Below, in pieces: positions 38,211 through 45,855 of a stretch of 64,000 nucleotides of DNA; positions within the stretch are counted from its first letter, which is position 1, and each line of letters opens with the position of its first letter. The DNA is from MWEI01 sp964600235. GTDB lineage: Bacteria; Desulfobacterota; Desulfomonilia; UBA1062. The notes under the pieces are model-generated. The model made no database searches, was not told the DNA's origin, and saw only the letters and a list, made by a program, of their open reading frames with translations. A program made the translations under genes and the position numbers. The stretch lies in NCBI GenBank assembly GCA_964600235.1, contig CAZRIV010000009.1:62001-126000 (forward strand), read 5' to 3'.

Positions 38211-39083
38211 TTGAGCGACAGAGAGTTGAAAATACCATGCGCGCTTGTTCTGATCTTGCTCCTGCCGATTATGAACCCTGGGGTGAACGCACAAGACGAA
38301 ATCCCTGACAAGGCACAATGCTATATCAAGGCATATCCCGGATTCCTCAAGACATACAAAGATGGGTATCTCATCACCGTTGACGGCCGCAAGATCCTGT
38401 TTGACGACGGAGTATCGTCGAAAGATTATGAAAAGATGGTCAGGGACAGACGTATAGGCGACAAGGCCTTTGACCCGGAAGATGCCCTGTACTGGGACTA
38501 TGCAGCAGGAAAAGAGCTCCCCACCGATGAAAACCCGCCCCAGGGCGATCCGGGCCGTATTCGTCCTGCAGAGTTATTCGGATACATGTACGGACAGTCA
38601 AAGTCGGAAAGAAGAAAAAAGATGCGCCCCGTGGAGTGGATCGGATCTGCCGACGGCAAGGACAGCACCATGCTCATTACCACGGTCAACGGGGTCGATA
38701 AGGCCGTTGAAAAGATCGCCCGCGAGATCGGAAGCCTCCCTGAAGAGAAGAAACGGATCCTGCGGGGGATTGTCCTTGATGTAGATGCATTCTCCGGATA
38801 TTACGACAGGGCGGTCCGCGGCCATCCCAGAAGGACCTCGGCACATGCCTATGGTATCGCAGTGGACGTCAACCACGATGACTCATACTTCATCGGCCGC
38901 CACAAAGGCGAGCCCTACCTCTACCGTAACAACATGCCCCTGTTCCTCATCGAGATATTCGAGCGGCACGGGTTCATCTGGGGGGGGCGCTGGCACATCT
39001 ATGATATCATGCACTTTGAATACCGGCCAGAACTCCTTCTGAAGGGTGACAAGGCTGCGCAGACTCTCGTACAGAGCCATTAA
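38211..39083 (+). CDS. Exported M15-type peptidase (D-Ala-D-Ala carboxypeptidase-like)
   Basis: Predicted periplasmic zinc peptidase of 290 residues. A hydrophobic export signal (PCALVLILLLPIMNPGVNA) is followed by an uncharacterised N-terminal half and an M15/VanY-like catalytic half. Zinc ligands: His and Asp in SAHAYGIAVDVN and His in IMHFEYRP; IWGGRWHI gives the conserved Trp-His stretch. These enzymes trim peptidoglycan stem peptides. The start is uncertain: TTG 38211 or TTG 38226 (GAGAG just before it), no ATG precedes the signal peptide. The gene is 9 nt after the TatT-like lipoprotein, so co-transcription is likely; the 3' end faces the acr3 gene. Confidence 0.78.
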   Translation: MSDRELKIPCALVLILLLPIMNPGVNAQDEIPDKAQCYIKAYPGFLKTYKDGYLITVDGRKILFDDGVSSKDYEKMVRDRRIGDKAFDPEDALYWDYAAGKELPTDENPPQGDPGRIRPAELFGYMYGQSKSERRKKMRPVEWIGSADGKDSTMLITTVNGVDKAVEKIAREIGSLPEEKKRILRGIVLDVDAFSGYYDRAVRGHPRRTSAHAYGIAVDVNHDDSYFIGRHKGEPYLYRNNMPLFLIEIFERHGFIWGGRWHIYDIMHFEYRPELLLKGDKAAQTLVQSH

Positions 39084-39138
39084 TCCGGTTGCTTCAAGGT
39101 CAAATACAACTCCATCCGTGCCCCCGCATGTGAAGCGC

Positions 39139-40242
39139 TCATCCTTTTGTCCCGGGCAGGGTTTCGCAGTACCACCCCTTGGAGCGGTTGCAGATGTTGC
39201 ACACCGAGAGCATCACCGGCACCTCCACCAGGACGCCCACCACGCAGGCAAGGGCCGCCCCGGAGCTCGGGCCGAAGAGCGTGATGGCCACGGCCACGGC
39301 CAGCTCGAAGAAGTTGCTCGCACCGATGAGCGAGCCCGGCGAGGCAACGTTGTGCTGCACCTTGAACAGCCGCATGAGCAGGTAGGTGAGCGAGGAATTG
39401 AAATAGACCTGGATGATGGGTATGGCGATGAGGATCACGGCGATCCATTTGGTCGTGAGGTTCTCGGCCTGGAACGCGAAGATGAGAAGAAGCGTCAGCA
39501 GCAGGGCCACGACCGTCACCGGGTGGAACCTGGGAAGGAAAGTATTCTCGAACCACTCGATGCCGTGCGACTTCAGCAGCCCCTTCCGGGTCAGGTATCC
39601 GGCCGCCAGGGGGATCACGATGAACACCACCACCGAGGTGATGAGCACCTTTGAAGGCACGACCACGTCGGCCACCCCCAGGAGGAACATGACGATGGGT
39701 GCGAACATCACCAGCATGATCAGGTCGTTCACCGCCACCTGCACCAGGGTGTAGGCCGGGTCGCCGTCGGTGAGGTAAGACCAGACGAACACCATGGCCG
39801 TGCAGGGCGCTGCGGCCAGGATGATGAGCCCGGCGGTGTAGCTCTTAGCTGTCTCCGGATCGATCCATACCGAGAACAGGTTCTGGATAAAGACCCATGC
39901 CAGGAAGGCCATGCTGAAGGGCTTGATCAGCCAGTTGACGAACAGGGTGACCATGAGGCCCCTGGGTTTGCGCGCAATGCCACTCAAGGAGCCGAAGTCG
40001 ATCTTAAGCATCATGGGGAAGATCATCAGCCAGATGAGGACCGCAATCGGCACGTTCACCTGGGACCCCTGGCCGAACTCCATCCGGCTCAGGGCTGCCG
40101 TCATGCCGGGCAGCAGTTTGCCCAGGGCGACGCCCACCACCATGCAGATAAAGACCCAGAGCGTGAGGTAGCGCTCAAACAGGTTCAACCGTTTCTCTTC
40201 ACCACGGGGAAGCGGTTTGCTTTGAATCTCCATAGGCTTCAT
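39139..40242 (-). CDS. acr3: Arsenite efflux transporter, ACR3 family
   Basis: 367-residue inner-membrane arsenite exporter with ten predicted helices. The family signature APCTAMVFVWSYLTDGD includes the essential Cys; other hallmarks are LFERYLTLWVFICMVVG at the N-terminus, VAVNDLIMLVMFAP and GSLIGASNFFELAVA. It pumps As(III) (sometimes Sb(III)) out of the cell using the proton gradient. It is the last gene of the ars-like operon, and its start overlaps the stop of the DoxX/MauE gene in an ATGA arrangement (ATG 40242); ATG 40233 is an alternative with better Shine-Dalgarno spacing. Confidence 0.95.
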   Translation of the reverse strand: MKPMEIQSKPLPRGEEKRLNLFERYLTLWVFICMVVGVALGKLLPGMTAALSRMEFGQGSQVNVPIAVLIWLMIFPMMLKIDFGSLSGIARKPRGLMVTLFVNWLIKPFSMAFLAWVFIQNLFSVWIDPETAKSYTAGLIILAAAPCTAMVFVWSYLTDGDPAYTLVQVAVNDLIMLVMFAPIVMFLLGVADVVVPSKVLITSVVVFIVIPLAAGYLTRKGLLKSHGIEWFENTFLPRFHPVTVVALLLTLLLIFAFQAENLTTKWIAVILIAIPIIQVYFNSSLTYLLMRLFKVQHNVASPGSLIGASNFFELAVAVAITLFGPSSGAALACVVGVLVEVPVMLSVCNICNRSKGWYCETLPGTKG

Positions 40243-40766
40243 CCCTTCTTTTCATTGTGATTGCGGGTAATACCGCTAGGGTGTCTTGACAAAATCCACT
40301 GAAGAGAAAAGCGGCCTTTGTCCGCGAACAGGACCAGGAATGACGCCGCCATCAAGGAGGAATCGCGCAGCAGGTACCACCAGGTTACCCTTTCGGCCGT
40401 GGCCGAGGTGCTGAAGCAGCCGCAGGCAATGTCCAGGCCCCTGGAGAGGTTGAAACCCAGGGCCGTGGTGAAGACCAGGAGCAGCACAGAGACGACGAGT
40501 GCGCCGCCCGGGATCCACAGGCCGATCATCAGGCATGTCCCCGCCACGACCTCGACCCAGGGCAGGATGATGGCTGTCATGTTCACGAGCCAGGCAGGCA
40601 GGATGTGGTAGTTGTAGACCGCCAGGGCGAACGCCGCCGGGTCAACAATCTTTATGGCCCCGGCGTAGAGGAACAGGGCGCCAAGCACCACCCGTACTGC
40701 CGACAGGACCGCCTGCAGGCGGTCGGCATCCATGAATCCCTTCTTTCCATGCACCGGTTCATTCAT
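40239..40766 (-). CDS. MauE/DoxX-family redox-associated membrane protein
   Basis: 175-residue inner-membrane protein with four helices. After a short N-terminal tail comes RVVLGALFLYAGAIKIVDP (typical MauE/DoxX first helix), ILPWVEVVAGTCLMIG, then GLDIACGCFSTSA, whose CGC resembles the redox-active Cys of MauE-like proteins. MauE-type proteins accompany disulfide-forming or reducing partners and are often encoded next to DUF1573 and rhodanese genes, as here. It overlaps the rhodanese stop by 8 nt and the acr3 start by 4 nt, so all three are translationally coupled. The electron partner is not shown. Confidence 0.85.
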   Translation of the reverse strand: MNEPVHGKKGFMDADRLQAVLSAVRVVLGALFLYAGAIKIVDPAAFALAVYNYHILPAWLVNMTAIILPWVEVVAGTCLMIGLWIPGGALVVSVLLLVFTTALGFNLSRGLDIACGCFSTSATAERVTWWYLLRDSSLMAASFLVLFADKGRFSLQWILSRHPSGITRNHNEKKG

Positions 40767-41241
40767 GAGGATACCCCCTGTCCACCCAGCCCACCCAGCC
40801 TTCGGGCATGACCTTGACGGGTCCGATGCCCTGGTTCCCGAGGTCCTTCACCAGGTCTGCACTCAAGGGGCAGTCCACGTCATGGCAGTATGCGATAACA
40901 GTCTTGCCGGTCTTGAGCATGGCACGGACCTCGTCGAGATGTTCTGCCGCACTCTCCACAGGGATGTTCACTGCACCCGGGATATGGCCGCCCGAAAAAT
41001 CGCCTTGTTCCCGTGCATCGATGAACAGGGCCTGGCCCTTTTCAAAAAGCTCAAAGGCATCGCCCGGGCCTATGACCTCCATATCCCCGGCATGGATCTT
41101 GGTGATGGCCTTGGGGCTCCAGTCGCCCACAAAGGGTATGCCTCCGGGCCTGGCAAGATTGAAGACCGCCCCTATGACAACGGCGGCGGCTACTATCCAG
41201 AATGCATAAAGAAAGCCTTGTCTGATGCGTTTCATCCTCAT
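40759..41241 (-). CDS. Membrane-anchored rhodanese-like protein
   Basis: 160-residue protein with one N-terminal helix (FLYAFWIVAAAVVIGAVFNL) and a single rhodanese domain (IDAREQGDFSGGHIPGAVNIP; active loop AYCHDVDCPLSADL, Cys119 as probable persulfide carrier and Cys124 nearby). The domain should face the periplasm. Rhodaneses carry sulfane sulfur, or selenium, on Cys. ATG 41241 overlaps the ccdA stop as ATGA; ATG 41235 has GGAG at 8 nt and may be the real start. It overlaps the next gene by 8 nt. Confidence 0.88.
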   Translation of the reverse strand: MRMKRIRQGFLYAFWIVAAAVVIGAVFNLARPGGIPFVGDWSPKAITKIHAGDMEVIGPGDAFELFEKGQALFIDAREQGDFSGGHIPGAVNIPVESAAEHLDEVRAMLKTGKTVIAYCHDVDCPLSADLVKDLGNQGIGPVKVMPEGWVGWVDRGYPHE

Positions 41242-41957
41242 GTCTCCTGGAACGCCCTCACGAAGGGCGCTGTTATGAAATACACACCCAGGAGGATTAT
41301 CACCACCCCTGCGCCTTTCCTGAACATGAGGGATGCACCCTGCCAGGAGCTGTTCTCGATCAAGCGTTTCACGGCCGCGCTGGAACTTCCGGCGATCACG
41401 ATGGGGATGCAGTGCCCCAGGGCAAATACCAGGATGAGCGCAATGCCCGTGATGATCTTTTCCTGCACCGTGATGATGGCCAGTATGGGTGCGATGAATC
41501 CGAAGGTGCAGGTACCTGACAGGATCCCGTAGGCGAGCCCGAGTCCCAGGGCGCCGAAGAGACCCCTGAAGTTGATCCGGGCAAGGATGCTGCCGGACAT
41601 GGAGCATGATTCCACACCGAGCATGCCGAGCGCCACCCAGATGAGGATGCCGCCTATGAGCACCTCCCAGAACATGCCCACATCACCGAGCATGCGGCCC
41701 AAAAGCGCGCAGGCGATGCCGACGAGAGCAATGCTGACAAAGAGCCCCATGGAGAACGCCACCGAGTAGGCCCCTGCCTGCCTCTGGTTGACCTGGGTCT
41801 GCTGGCCGCCCACGTAGGCAACGATGAGCGGGATGGTCGCAAGGTGGCAAGGACTCAGCATCACACTCACCATGCCCCACAAAAAGCTGCCCATGAGGGC
41901 GTACACGGTCGCCCCCACGATCCAGTTGTTGATTGTCAGGTAGAGGGATTCGAGCAT
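41238..41957 (-). CDS. ccdA: CcdA-type thiol-disulfide interchange membrane protein
   Basis: 239-residue six-helix protein that carries reducing equivalents from cytoplasmic thioredoxin across the membrane. The two transmembrane Cys are in MLSPCHLATIPLI (Cys37) and SGTCTFGFIAP (Cys150), the standard pair of the CcdA/DsbD family. Within this operon it would reduce the exported thioredoxin encoded just upstream. It ends in a 4-nt overlap with the rhodanese start and begins 52 nt after the thioredoxin stop. Confidence 0.92.
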   Translation of the reverse strand: MLESLYLTINNWIVGATVYALMGSFLWGMVSVMLSPCHLATIPLIVAYVGGQQTQVNQRQAGAYSVAFSMGLFVSIALVGIACALLGRMLGDVGMFWEVLIGGILIWVALGMLGVESCSMSGSILARINFRGLFGALGLGLAYGILSGTCTFGFIAPILAIITVQEKIITGIALILVFALGHCIPIVIAGSSSAAVKRLIENSSWQGASLMFRKGAGVVIILLGVYFITAPFVRAFQET

Positions 41958-42008
41958 GGGACAGTCACCCCCTCAGCCCGATTGGTTGATATGAACCGGT
42001 GAAGGGCA

Positions 42009-42395
42009 TCATTTTACTCCCATCTTGGTGAACTGTTCCACAATGGCGTTCTCGTCCAGGAAACCCAGGTGCCGGTAGACCTCTTTCCCTTCCCTGTCGA
42101 AAAAGATCTGGGTAGGGATGGCCCTGAGCTGGAAACGCTGAGCCTGTTCCCGGTTGTGGCGAATGTCGATGATAATCACCTCGGCCTTGCCCGCATAACA
42201 CTTCTTCACCTTGTCCAGCACGGGCACCATCATCTTGCAAGGGATACACGTGGCGGCTCCCAGGTCAATGAGGGTGATCTTGCCTTTTTCAGGAATTTTC
42301 GAATAGTCTTCAGAATATGCCTCACCGGCCACAAAGACGGCCATGAGAATTGCCGCAGTCAAGGCGATAAAAGTTGTCCGATTCAGTGCCTTCAT
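42009..42395 (-). CDS. Exported thioredoxin-fold protein (CIPC)
   Basis: 128-residue protein with an uncleaved or cleaved N-terminal signal (TFIALTAAILMAVFVAGEA) and a thioredoxin domain carrying the active pair Cys50/Cys53 in LGAATCIPCKMMVPVL, the cis-Pro as RAIPTQIFFD and a C-terminal helix. It should work in the periplasm as a reductase, fed by the CcdA protein encoded next. Start ATG 42395 has AAAGGAG about 5 nt upstream. Confidence 0.9.
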   Translation of the reverse strand: MKALNRTTFIALTAAILMAVFVAGEAYSEDYSKIPEKGKITLIDLGAATCIPCKMMVPVLDKVKKCYAGKAEVIIIDIRHNREQAQRFQLRAIPTQIFFDREGKEVYRHLGFLDENAIVEQFTKMGVK

Positions 42396-42474
42396 TCATG
42401 CTCCTTTCGTTCTCATACTACTTTCAACTTGATCCAGGGAATCGTTCGCTTTGATGAATGCCTGGAACGATTGT

Positions 42475-42909
42475 TCAGCAGCCGTCTCCATCACTGCCAC
42501 TGCAGCAGGCGTCGTCAGCTGGTTTGACCGGGGCCGGACCGAGCATCTCCCGGACTGCATCCTTGACCTTTTTTACAGCAAGGGGATCGAGATCAAATTT
42601 CTTGGATTTTTTAAAACCGAGGTCCGTGACCACGAGATAGTTCCTTTCAGACACACCCTGCTGTTTGAGAACACCCCTGGCGCACCCGATGGGGCACCCG
42701 TCAATCACCACCATCTCGTCCACATCCCTGGCCGACTGCACGAAGCCGCTTATGGCCGCACCGATTCCAGCCAGGCAGTACATGGATCCGAAGCCTTCCT
42801 TGGTCAGCTCAAGGGCTGCCTGGTTGGAAAGCTGGCCCACGTTCGATGCACCGGAACAGGCCAGGATCATGCATTTTCTTGTCGCGGCGCAACAGGTGTC
42901 ATCCGCCAT
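42475..42909 (-). CDS. DGC-domain putative zinc-binding protein
   Basis: 144-residue cytoplasmic protein of the DGC family, named for Asp-Gly-Cys, seen here as VIDGCPIGCARG (Cys72, Cys76). Other conserved Cys are at 13, 18 (ACSGASNVGQLSNQAA) and 45. Both ends carry extra Cys clusters (DDTCCAATRKC and DACCSGSDGDGC), suggesting metal or metalloid binding. The biochemical role of the family is unknown, though its genes often occur with ArsP-type permeases and small CxxC proteins as here. It lies 12 nt downstream of the thioredoxin-like gene; 79 nt separate it from the exported thioredoxin. Confidence 0.85.
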   Translation of the reverse strand: MADDTCCAATRKCMILACSGASNVGQLSNQAALELTKEGFGSMYCLAGIGAAISGFVQSARDVDEMVVIDGCPIGCARGVLKQQGVSERNYLVVTDLGFKKSKKFDLDPLAVKKVKDAVREMLGPAPVKPADDACCSGSDGDGC

Positions 42910-42921
42910 ATAACCCCCTTT

Positions 42922-43158
42922 TCAGTCCTTGATGATCTTTTCGATCTCTGAGGGAGTCAAGACCTTGCCCACCACCTTCACCGTGCCGTCCACGGCGAGC
43001 GCCGGGGTCATCATGACGCCGAACTTCATGATCTGGTTTATGTCCGTGACCTTCTCGATCTCGTATTCAATCCCGAGCTTTTTCGCCGCCTCTTCGGTGT
43101 TGGCGGCGAGCTTGATGCACTTGGCGCAGCCCGTACCCAGGATCTGCAGTTTTTTCAT
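42922..43158 (-). CDS. Small thioredoxin-like protein (TM0996/MTH895 family)
   Basis: 78-residue redox-active disulfide protein of the thioredoxin-fold family that accompanies ArsP-type permeases. Active pair Cys11/Cys14 (GTGCAKCIKL), a helix with TEEAAKKLGI and the cis-Pro segment VMMTPALAVDG. Cytoplasmic; likely handles thiol or metalloid transfer for the permease encoded 14 nt upstream. The ATG 43158 has AAGGGGA about 6 nt upstream. A longer reading frame continues upstream only by chance. Confidence 0.92.
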   Translation of the reverse strand: MKKLQILGTGCAKCIKLAANTEEAAKKLGIEYEIEKVTDINQIMKFGVMMTPALAVDGTVKVVGKVLTPSEIEKIIKD

Positions 43159-43172
43159 AATGTTCCCCTTTT

Positions 43173-44471
43173 TTAGAAAATGGTCCCGTACAGGAACCCT
43201 GATATGGTCGCCATGACGATGACCAGGCTTACGTACACTACGGTCTTGCCGGTGCCGATGACGGACCGGATCACGAGCATGTTGGGTAGCGACACCGCCG
43301 GTCCTGCCAGCAGCAGTGCCAGGGCCGGCCCCTTGCCCATGCCCGAGCCCATGAGCCCCTGGAGTATGGGCACCTCGGTGAGCGTGGCGAAGTACATGAA
43401 GGCGCCCGCAAACGATGCGATGAAGTTGGCAAACAGCGAATTGCCACCCACGAGCGAACTCACCCATACCGATGGTATGATCCCTTCATGGCCGGGCCTG
43501 CCCAGCAGGAAGCCCGCCACCAGAACCCCTGCAAACAGGATGGGCATGATCTGCTTGGCGAAACCCCAGGAGCCGGCGAACCACTCCTGCATCTCGCCTT
43601 CCTGGGTGCTTGTGAGGTATGACAGGCCCATGACTCCCACGGCAAAGCCCACCATGGGCGTGTGGGGGAAGGCCAGGGAAAACACCGCGGTGATGGCCGC
43701 CACGGCAACCACCTTCAGCACCGGCACCGCGAACCACGCCACGAGCATGACGCCAAGACCGACAGCGCTCAACGCAGTGATGATCCACTTGGATGCATAG
43801 ATCAGGTGCCAGAAACCGGTTTCCGCCTGGGGTTTTCCCCAGTTGGCAAACACAAGCACCGCGATCATGGCCGAAAAGTACAGGGCGTTCTGCCACAAAG
43901 GCCGCATGCCGTCTTCAGACCCCAGCATCATTTTCCGGCCTTCCTGTCCTTCATTCTCCTTGCGGTAGATCACGTGCATGATGAGCCCGATGATGACGCT
44001 GAAGGTGATGGCCCCCACTGCCCGTGCAATGCCCAGTTCGATGCCCAGGACCCGTGCCGTGAGTATGATGGCCAGCACATTGATGGCAGGCCCGGAGTAC
44101 AGAAAGGCCACTGCCGGACCGAGCCCTGCACCCATGCGGTAGATGCCCGCGAAGAGCGGCAGGATGGTGCATGAACACACGGCCAGGATGGTACCCGACA
44201 CGGACGCCACGCCGTAGGCAAGGATCTTCCTGGCATCTGCGCCCAAATACTTCATGACCGTGTTCTGCGACAGGAAGACCCCGATGGCCCCTGCTATGAA
44301 GAAGGCGGGCAGCAGGCACAGGATTACGTGCTCCTGCGCATAGGACTTGGCCAGGTAAAGGCCTTCAAGCACCGCGTTGTCAAAGCGGGGTATGCCCACC
44401 GGGAGGTAGAAGAGCGCCAGGAAGGCCCCCATGAGCCCTGCGAGCCATTTCCATTCGTCTTTCCAGTTCAT
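43173..44471 (-). CDS. ArsP-type permease (DUF318 family)
   Basis: 432-residue inner-membrane permease with about ten helices. The family signature LAVCSCTILPLFAGIYRMGAG carries the Cys pair at 99/101, followed by FLYSGPAINVLAI and, in the second half, TLTEVPILQGLMGSGMGKG and LLAGPAVSLPNML. Characterised relatives (ArsP) export trivalent organoarsenicals; other members are linked to different metals or are uncharacterised. Its partners, the small CxxC protein and the DGC protein, follow directly, the usual arrangement. Confidence 0.9.
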   Translation of the reverse strand: MNWKDEWKWLAGLMGAFLALFYLPVGIPRFDNAVLEGLYLAKSYAQEHVILCLLPAFFIAGAIGVFLSQNTVMKYLGADARKILAYGVASVSGTILAVCSCTILPLFAGIYRMGAGLGPAVAFLYSGPAINVLAIILTARVLGIELGIARAVGAITFSVIIGLIMHVIYRKENEGQEGRKMMLGSEDGMRPLWQNALYFSAMIAVLVFANWGKPQAETGFWHLIYASKWIITALSAVGLGVMLVAWFAVPVLKVVAVAAITAVFSLAFPHTPMVGFAVGVMGLSYLTSTQEGEMQEWFAGSWGFAKQIMPILFAGVLVAGFLLGRPGHEGIIPSVWVSSLVGGNSLFANFIASFAGAFMYFATLTEVPILQGLMGSGMGKGPALALLLAGPAVSLPNMLVIRSVIGTGKTVVYVSLVIVMATISGFLYGTIF

Positions 44472-44535
44472 GAATTTGCGATTCCTTTCTCACGACGCGC
44501 CCTGAGATGTGCACTGTTGAACCTTTGCATTGTGC

Positions 44536-45315
44536 TCACCCTTTGAGCTTTTCATACAGGGCCGTGAGCCTGGTCTTGTATATGTCCCGTATGGTGTCCT
44601 CGTCCGCCGCCAGGGGCCTGACGGGCACGAGGTCCATGACCTCATCAGACGACAGGGTTGAACAGAACATGGTCTGTGCGGCGCCCTGGATCATGGCGTA
44701 AAGAGCACCCTTCACCTCGGCATCGCCGAGACCGAAGGACCGGGCAAGCTCGGAGAGGGCCTGCCACTGGAACCAGAAATAGGTGGGTCCCATGGCGGCG
44801 ATGACGGCATAGGCCTCCAGGTTCTTCTCCGGCACCTCGGGGGTCTGGCCCAAGGCGCTGAGCATCTCCATGAGGGCTGTCTTCTCGCCCTTGGGTACGG
44901 CCCGGGAAAAGGCCACCGGGTTGTATCCTGCATGCACGATCGAGGGCGCGTTGGGGATCATGCGCACGATCCGGGCATGCCTGTCCAGGATGGCCGAGAG
45001 TTTCGACAGCGTGAGCTTCGGGGCCAGCGAGATCACAATGGTATTCGGCTTGACAGCCCTCTTGACCTTCTGGAGGGCCTCTACAAGGACCGGGGGATGG
45101 AGCGATACAAACAGGATATCGCACGCTGCGGGCCGGGTGTTGTCCTCCCCTGCAGACTCCATGAACGGGAAATCCCTGTGCAGGTCCTTCAGGATCTCGC
45201 TGTTTGCATCACTCACCACGACCTGTGCGGGAAGTCTCCCCGCCCTTTCAAGGGCAGCAAGCAAGATGCGGGTTATCCTGCCGCCGCCGATGAAGCCGAA
45301 AGAATCGATCTGCAT
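44536..45315 (-). CDS. ProC-like NAD(P)-dependent oxidoreductase in the ars-like operon
   Basis: 259-residue Rossmann protein resembling pyrroline-5-carboxylate reductase/F420-dependent NADP reductase. NAD(P)-binding FGFIGGGRITRILL opens the chain, VVVSDANSEIL follows, then VSLHPPVLVEAL and the ProC-like RMIPNAPSIVHAGYNPVAF. The C-terminal helical domain (AAMGPTYFWFQWQALSELA ... IQGAAQTMF) matches the dimerisation part of ProC. Proline synthesis would not need ArsR control, so the true substrate may be different. Start ATG 45315 has AGGGGG at 6 nt; ATG 45342 in frame overlaps the arsR stop (TAATG) and is an alternative. Confidence 0.8.
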   Translation of the reverse strand: MQIDSFGFIGGGRITRILLAALERAGRLPAQVVVSDANSEILKDLHRDFPFMESAGEDNTRPAACDILFVSLHPPVLVEALQKVKRAVKPNTIVISLAPKLTLSKLSAILDRHARIVRMIPNAPSIVHAGYNPVAFSRAVPKGEKTALMEMLSALGQTPEVPEKNLEAYAVIAAMGPTYFWFQWQALSELARSFGLGDAEVKGALYAMIQGAAQTMFCSTLSSDEVMDLVPVRPLAADEDTIRDIYKTRLTALYEKLKG

Positions 45316-45341
45316 GAATGCCCCCTGACTGGTTTTGTTCA

Positions 45342-45692
45342 TTACTGCCGGATGCAGTGCGCGACCTTCATGTGCTCGTCCGCAATGGCGCACACGGCCT
45401 GGCTCACGCAGGCGAGCATGGGTACGAGGCACGGCATGGAGTTGGAATAGAATACGTTGAGACCTTCCTTTCTGGTGGCAACGAGCCCGGCCGCCCTGAG
45501 CACCGCCAGGTGGCGCGACGTGTTGGCCTCCTTCTCTCCGGTGATGGCCACGAGTTCGCCCGCGGTCTTCTCGCCGTCGGCCAGGGATTCGAACACCCGT
45601 ATCCTCACGGGATGCGCCAATGCCTTGATTACCTCGGCCTTTTTCCGGGCAGACTCCATGTCTTTAAGAACATTATCTCTGTTTTCAGGCAT
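45342..45692 (-). CDS. arsR: ArsR-family metalloregulator
   Basis: 116-residue winged-helix repressor, first gene of the leftward operon. HTH: KALAHPVRIRVFESL, ELVAITGEKEANTSRHLAVL, wing region AGLVATRKEGLNVFYS. Four Cys in the C-terminal part (88, 95, 101, 113) could bind As(III)-like ligands; the classical CxC of E. coli ArsR in the DNA-binding helix is missing, so an atypical C-terminal site is inferred. ATG 45692 has GGGGAG at 5 nt; an in-frame ATG at 45707 lies before that site. A palindromic operator overlapping the promoter is just upstream. Confidence 0.9.
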   Translation of the reverse strand: MPENRDNVLKDMESARKKAEVIKALAHPVRIRVFESLADGEKTAGELVAITGEKEANTSRHLAVLRAAGLVATRKEGLNVFYSNSMPCLVPMLACVSQAVCAIADEHMKVAHCIRQ

Positions 45693-45710
45693 TTGCTCTC
45701 CCCCCATGCA

Positions 45711-45732
45711 TTACTAATTTATTATTTAGTAA
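45711..45732. promoter_or_regulatory. Probable ArsR operator
   Basis: Inverted repeat TTACTAA (45711-45717) - 8 bp - TTAGTAA (45726-45732), AT-rich, 19 nt upstream of the arsR start, and overlapping the -10 region of the arsR promoter. Position and symmetry fit autorepression; the same site could also affect the divergent selenoprotein gene. Confidence 0.65.
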
Positions 45733-45754
45733 ATTATCAGCGCTTCAAAGTCAA
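45726..45754 (-). promoter_or_regulatory. Promoter of the ars-like operon
   Basis: On the minus strand, -35 TTGACT (complement of 45749-45754), 17-bp spacer and -10 TACTAA (complement of 45726-45731; 3/6 to consensus). The -10 lies inside the operator palindrome. Confidence 0.5.
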
Positions 45755-45855
45755 TCCCTTTTCTTCCCCACATCGATTGTTCGTCTGCCCGGAGTGATGC
45801 CGTATGGAAAAACGCCCTCTCTTATGGTATCGGGATAACGGAGGTGAAAAGACTC

